DNA of 64,000 bases from positions 2,914,001-2,978,000 of the forward strand of contig OZ242023.1 of assembly GCA_965204915.1 (NCBI GenBank). Direction: 5' to 3'. Source of the DNA: HK1 sp965204915 (GTDB taxonomy: Bacteria; Pseudomonadota; Gammaproteobacteria; HK1). Position numbers and translations under genes: made by a program. Below are positions 24,801 through 32,876 of the stretch, piece by piece (within the stretch, counting starts at the first letter, position 1; each line of letters begins with the position of its first letter). Below the pieces are notes generated by a model. The model was not told the origin of the DNA. It did no database searches and saw only the letters and a program-made list of their open reading frames with translations.

Positions 24801-25513
24801 CTCGGCTCCCCGGCTTTCACGAGCGCTTCCAGCCACGTGGCGATGGTGGCCTTGGGCGCTCCCGATGGCGACCATTTGGGCGGCTCACCGCCGGGGTGAA
24901 ACAATCGGTCGATGGCGGCGAGCCGATTGCGTCTGAGGGCCTTGTGATGGAGCCAGTTCGATGGCCGGCCTGGATATGCTGCCCACCGTTCGAAAGGCGC
25001 TGTATCAATCTGTCCACCCCGGACCAGATCTTCCGGAGGATACGAGAGGTCCTGACGGGCACGCAGGCTTCCATCTTGATCGGGGACCACCTCGCATTCG
25101 TGAAGATGGGAGAACAGCCGGTTGCGGAGCAGAACGGCCTGTCCAGGGTCGCCCCCTTCGCGCCGGCGCGGCAACGCATCCAGGTGGCGGGCAGGGTCGT
25201 CTTGCGTCGAGAGCTCCGGAAGCGCCTCGGCGATCATCGCCGCGGCGGCTTCGATCAGCTCCGTGTTGTACGGACCCGGCAACAGATTCTGGCGGTCCTC
25301 GTTGGTCTTCCAGGGTGCGTTCAGGATGCCGGCGACGAGGCTCGGGGTATGTGTCGGGAAGAAGGCCCAGAACTTGCCCGGTTCAACCAGCCGGTCGAGG
25401 GGCGCGGCCCACCAGATCGGCACTTCGTCACGATCGTCGCCAGGGCGCCGTTGGCCCAACCGCCTGTCGTCAAGGATTTTTCCTCCTGTCGAGGATGCGC
25501 TGAAGATCCTCAA
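21809..25513 (-). CDS. DEAD/DEAH-type helicase with sacsin/HSP90-like segment, N-terminus missing
   Basis: About 1234 residues. The SF2 helicase core is C-terminal: MPTGSGKTR (about 848), DEAH (about 955), GLTATPYRG and QMIGRGLRG. The N-terminal part has DEVPIWWAAPLDRL and FPT...GILNAPWKTNEDRQNLL, which look like the second half of a sacsin/HSP90-type ATPase. The ATP-binding first half, expected upstream, is absent: the frame reaches only a TTG at 25513 without a ribosome binding site, and the 3' flank of ATPase copy 3 begins at about 25540. Large helicases with sacsin-like ATPase domains are often defence-related. Probably inactive or altered by this truncation. Confidence 0.75.
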   Translation of the reverse strand: MRIFSASSTGGKILDDRRLGQRRPGDDRDEVPIWWAAPLDRLVEPGKFWAFFPTHTPSLVAGILNAPWKTNEDRQNLLPGPYNTELIEAAAAMIAEALPELSTQDDPARHLDALPRRREGGDPGQAVLLRNRLFSHLHECEVVPDQDGSLRARQDLSYPPEDLVRGGQIDTAPFERWAAYPGRPSNWLHHKALRRNRLAAIDRLFHPGGEPPKWSPSGAPKATIATWLEALVKAGEPSDVVEASKAAVQVAALIPDGVRKNADPGEIVLTSAGTLREPDPQSVFLPEEEALSGNGHGDGPKSELYVHPALVSDRDTLSALKKLELKPPSPESSFRSAAQRVLNGGSSPEADDALHEKFWVLSRKLEVEDALSVIQEFKDWKGRKIWPTALRVRTLAGNWRFLHSVLLPGDIVPGDGSRDDSATVDTHFHEPDDELLCELGVTEAPHENRDLSMEPRFDSYRHSCRGRFREQDGLPRTPDRRYLDFESSRGAGPLEVLASLSDEGRALHTDALLNLDTCCESWTMRHTGTNRGAYPRMPCESFTIHMLREHGRIRTSGGIVPLSDALGPDPKSPDALHALLTHSKADKLKAAFDLAEPTPEFFGEGDPIPLTDVWPGLKQYLQYLPKYRRTCRLVRCERILVVGQSRKCIFHAPDIYLADAVGDDEQHELRLVTDELELDLNHRQFIEILQRRTPQEIEERRAAVRQRSTDAERLLEAIGEQALRRDLPDSLLAVLESDGAALTGLDLAEAAIATWHTDALKQYKWALEHLDPPSRWAGSERAVRFVRSLGFSAEWAGERGRQRDPFLEIEGPYSLPELHRYQWIIVENVRKLLRGEDGAERRGIISMPTGSGKTRVAVQAIVEAMRDDGLRGGVLWVADRDELCEQAVEAWRQVWSSKGSQASRLRISRMWAGQPRPLPTNELHVVVATIQTLNAKLSNQPREYEFLGDFKLVVFDEAHRSIAPTFTSVMQDIGLTRFQRSDEPFLLGLTATPYRGQDEEETARLVRRYGGKRLDSGAFPNDDPQDVIRELQRMGVLAQADHETIEGETFSSDVFPPDEWERILEELKQAVSLPWLPQGVEDRIARSSKRTKRIIEAYEKHVQPDWPTLIFATSVEHAQTVAALLNRKGVRARAVSGTTETATRRRVVEEFRCGKLMALVNHGVFREGFDAPRTRAIIVARPVYSPNLYFQMIGRGLRGPKNGGGERCLILDVRDNIENFGRELAFSKLDGLWA

Positions 25514-25627
25514 CTTGGTTATCGCTCATCTCGTTGATCTTCCCATTCAGTTCGTCTTTCCCGGATCTTCGCGCTCGATGCCTGCCGGAATGGCCGGCGT
25601 CAGCGCGATCGTCCCGACCCCGATACG

Positions 25628-27277
25628 CTACAGCATCCAGACGGCCACCTTGCGACCGTCCTGCCGATGACCGCTTCCGCCCGCCTCGCTCCCGCGCTCC
25701 TCCGTGCCCTCACCCCTCCGCCGACGTTTCCCGGTTCGGCGGTCGAACACCACCAGATGCCCTTCCTCCGATCCGCACTGCACCATATACCCCAACGTCT
25801 GCTCCACCCCGCGCTCAATGGTCCACGCGAGGCTCTTGCGGTCCGTATCGCGCAGCACCTTGCACTCCACCACGAAACGCTCCCACAGGTCCGAGGGCTG
25901 CCCCGCCTCCCGTGGCCACAGCACCAGCAGGTCCGTCCGCCCCCGCCCCAACCCGTACTCCCGCTCGATGCGACCGCCGCCGTTCACCACCCGCTGCAAG
26001 TACGTCTGCAACAGGAGCTGCGGCCCCGCCTCACGGTAGTCGAAGCGGCCCATCCAGTGCTCCGCGTGCTCCCCGAAGAAGGTGCGGAACGCCCTCAGCA
26101 GCTTCGTCATGTCCAGTCGGCCATCGCCGTCCACGTACCACGTCGCCTGGACGTTGACCAGACGCTCCTGCGCCGCCGCCGTCAGCTCGCGCGGCACCAC
26201 CTCCGCGTAGATTGGGTTCGCCATGCGGATGCCCCGGCCCGGAGCGATCAGCCCCAGGTCGCGTACGTAGTCGACGTCGCGCTGGAAGCCGATGTCCGAC
26301 ACCCCGCCGCCCGGCTCCTCCGCATCGCTCAGCAGCGGCTCGATGACCCGCCGCACCCGCTCTTCTTCCAGCTTGTGCGCCAACTGGTCCAGATGCGTGC
26401 GCCGCGAGAGAATCAACTCCTCCCGCGCCGCGTAGACGTCGTCCACCTCGATGGAACGCGAGCGGTCCCGCCCGGCCTTGTTGTCGAAGCACGCCCCCGC
26501 GCACAGCGCGTTCACCAGCCACGGCTGGCCTTGGGTCTGCGTCCACACCGCCTCCAACGCCGCCGCCGTGAACCGCTGTCCGGTCTCCTCGGTGTGCTGC
26601 GCCATCAGCGCCCGCGTCTCCGCCTCGGTGAAATCGCCCATGCGTAGCGACTTCGCGGCGACGTTGAAGGGGCTGCCGCCGGCGATGACCTCGCCGGCAC
26701 TGGACCGGATGCGGTAGTCGCGGATGTCGCGCACCCCGCACAGCACCACGCTCTGCGGGAAGGCTTCGGGGCGTTGCTCGTAGCCGGCGCGAAGCTGGCG
26801 CAGCACCGAGAGGAGGGTGTCGCCGACCAGGGAGTCGATCTCGTCGACCAGCAGCACCAGCGGCACCGGGTTCGCCAGGCACCAGTTGGACAGCAGATCG
26901 CCCAGCGCATCGTCCGGCCCCGATGCTTCCAGCACGGTGCGCCACGATTCGTGCGGAAAGCTGTCGCCCGACAGCCGCGCCCGCATGGCCAGCCGGCTGA
27001 GGATGGCGCGCATGCCGCGCGCTACGTCGTCGCGCGCCACCTGGCCGACCTCCACGTTGGTATGCACGCAACGGAAGTTGCCCGCTTCGCCGCTGTTCAG
27101 GAGGTCGCGCAGGGCGATCAGGGCGGAGGTCTTGCCGGTCTGGCGCGGCGCGTGCAGCACGAAGTACTGCTTGGCCCGAATCAGCCCCAGCAGCTCTTCC
27201 ACGTCCATCCGGTCCAGAGACGGAATGGCGTAGTGGTCGTCCGGACGCACCGGCCCTGCCGTGTTGAAGAAGCGCAT
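25628..27277 (-). CDS. ATPase with C-terminal PD-(D/E)XK-like nuclease domain, copy 3
   Basis: 549 residues, with the same Walker A, DEIDSL and C-terminal GRTDLLV...VVECKV pattern as the other copies. Its variable stretch matches copy 2. One extra residue sits in the basic tail (KRRRRGEGTEERG), and a few substitutions lie in the nuclease part (VLRDTDRKSL). It follows a lutC deletion derivative after 87 bp, which in turn overlaps intact lutB. This is therefore the copy linked to the most complete lut locus and may represent the original arrangement. Confidence 0.85.
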   Translation of the reverse strand: MRFFNTAGPVRPDDHYAIPSLDRMDVEELLGLIRAKQYFVLHAPRQTGKTSALIALRDLLNSGEAGNFRCVHTNVEVGQVARDDVARGMRAILSRLAMRARLSGDSFPHESWRTVLEASGPDDALGDLLSNWCLANPVPLVLLVDEIDSLVGDTLLSVLRQLRAGYEQRPEAFPQSVVLCGVRDIRDYRIRSSAGEVIAGGSPFNVAAKSLRMGDFTEAETRALMAQHTEETGQRFTAAALEAVWTQTQGQPWLVNALCAGACFDNKAGRDRSRSIEVDDVYAAREELILSRRTHLDQLAHKLEEERVRRVIEPLLSDAEEPGGGVSDIGFQRDVDYVRDLGLIAPGRGIRMANPIYAEVVPRELTAAAQERLVNVQATWYVDGDGRLDMTKLLRAFRTFFGEHAEHWMGRFDYREAGPQLLLQTYLQRVVNGGGRIEREYGLGRGRTDLLVLWPREAGQPSDLWERFVVECKVLRDTDRKSLAWTIERGVEQTLGYMVQCGSEEGHLVVFDRRTGKRRRRGEGTEERGSEAGGSGHRQDGRKVAVWML

Positions 27278-27364
27278 GGGCCGATTATGACACCTGCCGC
27301 GCTGGTTTCCGGGTTGCGCTCGGCCGACGAAATCGCGGTACGGTCTCGCCGGACAGCGGGCCGG

Positions 27365-27586
27365 TCATTCCCGCACCACGACGACGTGCAGCCGCCGCGG
27401 GCCGTGCGCGCCTTCGAGGATCACGAGCTCGCCGTCGCCGGTCTTCGAGGGGCCGCAGATGAGGTTGACGGTGCGCGGCATCGTGGCGCGCTCCTTGCGG
27501 AGCAAGGCCCAGGCGTCTTCGAGGTGCAGGACGATCCGCGACTCGCGCCGCACCGAGGCCAGGATGCGTTCCCTGGCGATGCTCAT
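27365..27586 (-). pseudogene. lutC deletion derivative, 73 residues (copy b)
   Basis: Same in-frame deletion as copy a at 20329 (N-terminal RERILASVRR fused to ESRIVLHLEDAWALLRKERA). It is the lutC directly behind intact lutB, with an ATGA overlap. LutA and LutB here therefore have no complete LutC partner in cis. Confidence 0.85.
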
Positions 27587-29022
27587 CCCGTTCCGCCCGC
27601 TGCTCGTTCCTTCCGCCGCTTCGCCCAGGCCGCCATGAACGTCTCGCCCGCGGGCGCGGGCAGGTCGCGGGTCGCGGTCCAGCCTCCGGCCAGCGGCAGC
27701 CGGCGGAAGCGGCCACGGAAGCGTCCGAGCAGGCCGAGGATGCGCATCGCGAGCGACGCCACCAGGCGGTAGAGCGCCGGGCGGCGGGCGGCGAAGGCCC
27801 ATATCCGCAACCCCAACCGGGTGCGCGGCGGCGTGAGGCGTTCGTCGAACTCGCGCTCGCGCAGCCGGCGGATCATGTCCGGGAGCGGGATCTCCACCGG
27901 GCACACCTCCTTGCACCGCCCGTTGAGGGTGCAGGCGTTGGGGAGGTCGCGGGCCTCGTCCAGCCCGACCATCAGCGGGGTCAGCACCGAGCCCATCGGA
28001 CCCACGTACACCCAGCCGTAGGCATGCCCGCCCACCGCGTGGTAGACCGGACAGTGGTTCATGCACGCGCCGCAGCGGATGCACCGCAGCATCTCGTGGA
28101 ACTCGTTGCCGAGCATCTGCGAGCGGCCGTTGTCGAGCAGCACCACGTGGTACTCGCCGGGGCCGTCGAGGTCGCCCGCGCGGCGCGGCCCGCTCGACAG
28201 CGTCGTGTAGGCCGACGCCTCCTGCCCGGTCGCGCTTCTCGCCAGCACCCGCAGGAGGGTGCTCATGTCCTCGAGGGTGGGGATCACCTTCTCGATCCCC
28301 GCGGTCACCACGTGCACGCGCGGCAGGGTGCCGGTCAGGTCGCCGTTGCCCTCGTTGGTGACGATGACGCTCGACCCGGTCTCCGCGACCAGGAAGTTCG
28401 CGCCGGTGATCCCCACGTCCGCGCTCTGGAACTTCTCGCGCAGCACCGTGCGCGCCTCGCCGACCAGCGCGGTCGGCTCGGTCCGGCGCTCGGTGAGCCC
28501 GTACTTCGCGTGGTGCGCGTGGAAGAGGTCGGCGATCTGGTCCCGGGTCTTGTGGATGGCCGGGGCGATGATGTGGCTCGGCGGCTCGTTCGCGAGCTGG
28601 ATGATGTACTCCCCGAGATCGGTCTCGACCGGCTCGAAGCCCGCGGCTTCCAGGGCCTCGTTGAGCGCGATCTCCTCGCCCACCATGGACTTCCCCTTGG
28701 TGACCCGCTTCGCGCCCGCCGCGCGGCAGACGTCGAGGACGATCGCCCGCGCCTCGGCCGGGGTGCTCGCCCAGTGCACGTGCCCTCCGTGCTCGTGCAC
28801 CCGCGCTTCGAAGCGTTCGAGGTAGTGGTCGAGGTGCTGGAGGGTATGCTCCTTGATCTCGCGCGCGATGCGGCGCAGCTCCGGGTACTCGGGCAGTGCT
28901 TCGACGGCGGCGCGGCGCTTGTCGATGAACCCCGTCCGCGCCCGCGCCATCGCCCGCGCGAGATCGGGGTTCCGCAGCCCGGCCCGGGCCCGGGCCGGGA
29001 AGTCGTGTGCGGCGGACTTCAT
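27583..29022 (-). CDS. lutB: LutB, iron-sulfur lactate utilisation protein
   Basis: 479 residues. N-terminal LUD-like domain (GANFLVAETGSSVIVTNEGN) followed by ferredoxin-type cysteines, CIRCGACMNHCPVY and, about 50 residues on, CTLNGRCKEVCPVEIPLPD. With LutA and LutC it oxidises L-lactate to pyruvate. ATG 29022 (MKSAAHDFPARARAG) is preferred; an in-frame start 24 bp upstream adds eight basic residues. The stop overlaps the start of the shortened lutC. It lies 187 bp from lutA, longer than usual for a lut operon, with nothing recognisable in the gap. Confidence 0.93.
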   Translation of the reverse strand: MKSAAHDFPARARAGLRNPDLARAMARARTGFIDKRRAAVEALPEYPELRRIAREIKEHTLQHLDHYLERFEARVHEHGGHVHWASTPAEARAIVLDVCRAAGAKRVTKGKSMVGEEIALNEALEAAGFEPVETDLGEYIIQLANEPPSHIIAPAIHKTRDQIADLFHAHHAKYGLTERRTEPTALVGEARTVLREKFQSADVGITGANFLVAETGSSVIVTNEGNGDLTGTLPRVHVVTAGIEKVIPTLEDMSTLLRVLARSATGQEASAYTTLSSGPRRAGDLDGPGEYHVVLLDNGRSQMLGNEFHEMLRCIRCGACMNHCPVYHAVGGHAYGWVYVGPMGSVLTPLMVGLDEARDLPNACTLNGRCKEVCPVEIPLPDMIRRLREREFDERLTPPRTRLGLRIWAFAARRPALYRLVASLAMRILGLLGRFRGRFRRLPLAGGWTATRDLPAPAGETFMAAWAKRRKERAAGGTG

Positions 29023-29209
29023 CGCCCGCGCTCCCCGAGTCCGCATTTCCCGAGTTCGCGCTCCCCGGTCCTGCTCCTGGCGCCCGTGCCGGTGGGCGCC
29101 TTCGCCATGGGGCGCGTACTCGCCGGGTACGCCGGGTATACCCTCGTCGCGGGTTTACTGTCTCGCGGCGCGTTCCCGGCGTGGCCCGGAAGAGCGTGCG
29201 AAGCGGACA

Positions 29210-30004
29210 TCATCGCCCCCGCTCCCCGATTCCACGTTCGGCCATGCCGGCGAGCACCTCCGCCACGTGGAACACCCGCACCGGATGCGATTCGCGCGCG
29301 AGCCTGCCCGCGATGTTCATCAGGCAGCCCAGATCGCCGCCCAGCAGCACCCCGGCGCCGGTGGCGAGGACATTGGCGCATTTCTCGTCGACGAGGCGGG
29401 TGGAGATCTCCGGGTACTTCACGCAGAACGTCCCGCCGAAGCCGCAGCAGGCGTCCGAATCGCGCATCTCCGCCACCCTCAGCCCGCCCACCGATGCGAG
29501 CAGGCGGCGCGGCTGGCCGCGGACCCCCATCTCGCGCAGGCCCGAGCAGGAGTCGTGGTAGGTCGCGTCCGCCTCGAAGCGCGCGGCGACCTCGCGCACG
29601 CCGAGGACGTCGACGAGGAAGCCCGCGAGCTCGTGCGTGCGTTCGGCCAGCGCCTGCGCCCGCCCGTGCCAGTCGGCGCCGGTGGGGAACAGCCGGGGGT
29701 AGTGCTCGCGCAGCATCCCGGCGCAGGACCCGGACGGCGCGACGACGTAGTCGAAGGGCTCGAACGCCTCGACGGTGCGCTTCGCGATGGCCCGCGCGGT
29801 GGCGGAATCGCCGCCGTTGTACGCTGGCTGGCCGCAGCAGGTCTGCACGGCGGGCGCCTCCACGACGCAGCCCGCGTCTTCGAGCAGCCTGACCGCCGCG
29901 AACCCGACCGCGGGACGGAAGAGATCGACGAGGCAGGTGACGAACAGCCCGACCCGCGGGTGGCTGGTCGGGTCGTCGGGAGACTGCCGGATTCTGTCGG
30001 GCAC
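29210..30004 (-). CDS. lutA: LutA, CCG-domain lactate utilisation protein
   Basis: 264 residues with the two cysteine-rich CCG motifs of LutA/GlpC-type subunits: AVQTCCGQPAYNGGD, and DACCGFGGTFCVKYPEIS. Both bind iron-sulfur clusters. GTG start at 30004 with GAGG about 9 bp upstream. First gene of the minus-strand lut group; a -10-like TAGAAT lies on the minus strand at 30035-30040, but no good -35 was seen. Confidence 0.93.
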   Translation of the reverse strand: MPDRIRQSPDDPTSHPRVGLFVTCLVDLFRPAVGFAAVRLLEDAGCVVEAPAVQTCCGQPAYNGGDSATARAIAKRTVEAFEPFDYVVAPSGSCAGMLREHYPRLFPTGADWHGRAQALAERTHELAGFLVDVLGVREVAARFEADATYHDSCSGLREMGVRGQPRRLLASVGGLRVAEMRDSDACCGFGGTFCVKYPEISTRLVDEKCANVLATGAGVLLGGDLGCLMNIAGRLARESHPVRVFHVAEVLAGMAERGIGERGR

Positions 30005-30244
30005 GATGGCGCCTCGGCCGTGGGTTGCCGCCCGATTCTATCCGAGCCGGTGGAAAGCGCCGCCCGAAAGTAGCGCCGCCGGCGCATCGATTTCCAGCTC
30101 CGGGCACTTCCGCAGAAGATGCCGGATGCAGGATGAACGGCTCCTGGCGTTCCTTCGAGGCGGGCCGATGGACGAGGGTCATGTGGATGGGTAACGTACG
30201 CGGTCCATCCACTTCTGGACGAAGGTCCGGTGTCCGGGCAATGC

Positions 30245-30277
<33 letters not shown>

Positions 30278-30317
30278 AAGGATCTGCCGCGCCCTGCGTC
30301 TGGCGGGCTGGAATGCG

Positions 30318-31505
30318 TTGCTGCTCATGGCCGCCCTGGCGCTGGTGGCGCTGGCCGGAGAAGCGTGGCTGCGTTCGACGATCCCGTTCAGAGGGGCATA
30401 TCTGCCAACCGTCTTCGTTCCCGGCGTGGGCGTCATGCTGCCTCCCGACACGGAGATCCGCTGGACGAACCGGCTCGACTTCTGGACCGTCTCGCGCACC
30501 AACCGCCTGGGATTCCTTGACCGCGAGCCGCCGAGCCCGGAGCGGGCCGCCGAGAGCTGCCACATCGCCATGATCGGCGATTCCTTCGTCGAGGCGAAGC
30601 AGGTGCCCATCCCGGAGAAGTTCCACGTCCGGCTCGAAGAGATGGCCGCCCGGGAGCTGCCCCACCTGGACGTCACCACGTCGGCGTTCGGGCGCGGGAC
30701 CACCGGCCAGATCAACCAGCTCCCGTTCCATGACGAATATATCCGGCGTCTGCGTCCCAAGTTGCTGGTACTCGTGTTCGTCGACAACGACTTCATGGAC
30801 AACTCGGCGTTCCTGGACGTGTTTTCCTTCAGGCGGAGGCTGGATCCGAAACATCTCCCCTTCGTCTACGCGGAACGGAGGGATGGAAAGATCGCGCTGC
30901 GGCCACCCGATCCGGATTGGGCGTCTCGACTGCCCCAGCCGCATCCGGCGACGACCCGGACGTCCCGCGTCGTGGAGTGGGTGACCGAAAGGTCCTACCT
31001 GGCGGACTGGCTGGATGCCAAGATGAGCATCCTGTCTCCCGCCGGAGCCGACCCCGAACCGATCGCATGGCTGGAGAGATCGAGCCCGCGGCCCGGCTAC
31101 GAGACCGAGACGCTTCTCGACGGATTGCGCTCCGGCGTGCTGACGCGCATCAACGACGAGTTCGGGAAGGAGGATCCGCCCCCCGTCTTCAAGGAGTCCC
31201 TGGAGTTCACGGCGTTCGCCCTGGATCGGTTCAAGGAGCGCGCGGAGCGTGACGGCGCCTCGCTGGTCATCCTGGCGTCCCACACCATGAAGCAACGTGG
31301 CGATCGTCTACTCCATGGACTGAACGCTCTGGCGAAGGCGCGGGACATCCCCGTCATCGACCAGGGTGGCTTCATCCGCCGTCAGGGCGGCAGCATCGAG
31401 GACGCCCACTTCGCCCACGACGGGCACTGGAACGCCGCCGGCCATCGGTGGGCCGCGCAAGCCCTGCTGGAGTACCTGAAGCGGAACCAGGACGTTTGCG
31501 AATGA
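30318..31505 (+). CDS. SGNH/GDSL-type hydrolase with N-terminal membrane anchor, paralogue 1
   Basis: About 395 residues from the first in-frame start (TTG 30318). Homology with paralogue 2 begins before it (RALRLAGWNALLLMA), so the true N-terminus includes the poly-C region. One N-terminal membrane helix (LLLMAALALVALAG) precedes a periplasmic SGNH domain: block I AMIGDSFVEA with the nucleophile Ser, block II GRGTTGQIN, a D/N-rich segment VFVDNDFMDN, and block V HFAHDGHWNAAGHRW with the catalytic Asp/His. This resembles anchored hydrolases that de-acetylate or acetylate polysaccharides (AlgX/AlgJ-like); the substrate is unknown. Confidence 0.75.
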   Translation: MLLMAALALVALAGEAWLRSTIPFRGAYLPTVFVPGVGVMLPPDTEIRWTNRLDFWTVSRTNRLGFLDREPPSPERAAESCHIAMIGDSFVEAKQVPIPEKFHVRLEEMAARELPHLDVTTSAFGRGTTGQINQLPFHDEYIRRLRPKLLVLVFVDNDFMDNSAFLDVFSFRRRLDPKHLPFVYAERRDGKIALRPPDPDWASRLPQPHPATTRTSRVVEWVTERSYLADWLDAKMSILSPAGADPEPIAWLERSSPRPGYETETLLDGLRSGVLTRINDEFGKEDPPPVFKESLEFTAFALDRFKERAERDGASLVILASHTMKQRGDRLLHGLNALAKARDIPVIDQGGFIRRQGGSIEDAHFAHDGHWNAAGHRWAAQALLEYLKRNQDVCE

Positions 31506-31551
31506 TGGTCTTGTCCGACGAGGTCCGCCGGATCCTGGATACCGGGCCGGG

Positions 31552-32826
31552 ATGCACGACCTGAAGCCGTCCTCGAAGCTCCGCCGTGCCCTGCGCACGG
31601 TCGGCTGGAATGCGTTGCTGCTCATGGCCGGGCTGGCCCTGATCGGGCTCGTCGGAGAAGCGTGGCTGCGTTCGACGGTTCCGTTCAGAAAAACCCATCC
31701 GCCAATGGTCTTCGTTCCCGGCGTGGGCGCCATGCTGCCTCCCGGCACGGAGATCCGCTCGACGAACGAGCTCGACTACTGGACCGTCTCGCGCACCAAC
31801 CGCCTGGGGTTCCTGGACCGCGAGCCGCCGAGTCCGGAGCGGGCCGCCGAGAGCTGCCACGTCGCCGTGATCGGCGCTTCCTTCATCGATGCCATGCAGG
31901 TGCCCGTCCCGGTGAAGCTCCACGTCCGGCTCGAAGAGATGGCCGCCCGGGAGCTGCCCCACCTGGACGTCACCACGTCGGCGTTCGGGCGCGGGGGCAC
32001 CGGCCAGATCAACCAGTTGGCCTTCTACGACGAGTACGCCCGGCCTCTGCGCCCCAAGCTGGTCGTGTGGTTCTTTTCCGGGGCCCACGAGATCGTCAGG
32101 AATTCACCGGGGTTGCTCGCGTTGTGGAGAAAAGAAGGGGATCCTGACCGTCATCACTTCGTCTCTGCGGCGAAGGACGCGAGCGGCGCGATCTACCTGC
32201 GTCCGCCCGATCCCGGCTATCGGGAGTATCGTCTGCCGCCGTCCCTTCTTCGCTCCCCACCGGAGGTTTGGGCCAGGAAGATTCGGCGTCGGGTGTACCA
32301 GACGTCCTGGTTCGCGGGCCGGCTCCGCGCCAGGATGCGAAGTCTGCTCCGGACCCTCCACGTCGCCCCCGACCTCGACCCGGCCCTTGTCGCCTGGGCG
32401 GAGTTTCTCGCCGAACGCCCCCGCTACGCATCCCTGCTCGACGGCTGGCGGCCCACCACGCAGGATCGGTTGCTCGGGACGTTCGCCGAAGCGGAGCTGC
32501 CGCCGGCCTTCGAGGAAGCCTGGGAGTACACGGCGTTCGCCCTGGATCGATTCAAGGAGCGCACGGAGCGTGACGGCGCCTCTCTGGTCATCCTGGCGGG
32601 CCACACTGCGGCGGATCATGGCGAGGGTGTACTTCACAGACTGAACGCGATGGCCGAGGCGCGCGACGTTCCCGTCGTCGACCAGCGGGATTGGATCGTC
32701 CGCCAGGACGGCGACATCGCGGACGCGCGCTGGGCGCATGATGCCCATTGGTCCCCCACCGGCCACCGGTGGGCCGCGGAAGCCCTGCTGGAATACCTGA
32801 AGCGGAACCAGGACGTTTGCGAGTGA
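31552..32826 (+). CDS. SGNH/GDSL-type hydrolase with N-terminal membrane anchor, paralogue 2
   Basis: 424 residues, 46 bp downstream of paralogue 1 and nearly identical to it in the N-terminal and last 60 residues. The block I motif is VIGASFIDA instead of IGDSF: the Ser is kept but the usual Asp is Ala. The segment corresponding to VFVDND reads FFSGAHEI. Block V (RWAHDAHWSPTGHRW) keeps Asp and His. Activity may therefore be altered. The middle region differs strongly from paralogue 1. ATG 31552 gives MHDLKPSSKLRRALRTVGWN. Confidence 0.8.
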   Translation: MHDLKPSSKLRRALRTVGWNALLLMAGLALIGLVGEAWLRSTVPFRKTHPPMVFVPGVGAMLPPGTEIRSTNELDYWTVSRTNRLGFLDREPPSPERAAESCHVAVIGASFIDAMQVPVPVKLHVRLEEMAARELPHLDVTTSAFGRGGTGQINQLAFYDEYARPLRPKLVVWFFSGAHEIVRNSPGLLALWRKEGDPDRHHFVSAAKDASGAIYLRPPDPGYREYRLPPSLLRSPPEVWARKIRRRVYQTSWFAGRLRARMRSLLRTLHVAPDLDPALVAWAEFLAERPRYASLLDGWRPTTQDRLLGTFAEAELPPAFEEAWEYTAFALDRFKERTERDGASLVILAGHTAADHGEGVLHRLNAMAEARDVPVVDQRDWIVRQDGDIADARWAHDAHWSPTGHRWAAEALLEYLKRNQDVCE

Positions 32827-32843
32827 TTTGCGCTTGCTATGAT
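32816..32843 (+). promoter_or_regulatory. Promoter of hisB
   Basis: -35-like TTTGCG (32816-32821) and extended -10 TGC-TATGAT (TATGAT at 32838-32843) with 16-bp spacing, 33 bp before the hisB start codon and overlapping the end of SGNH paralogue 2. Confidence 0.5.
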
Positions 32844-32876
32844 GCCGTCCGTACACCCTCCGCATGGAGCCACCCC

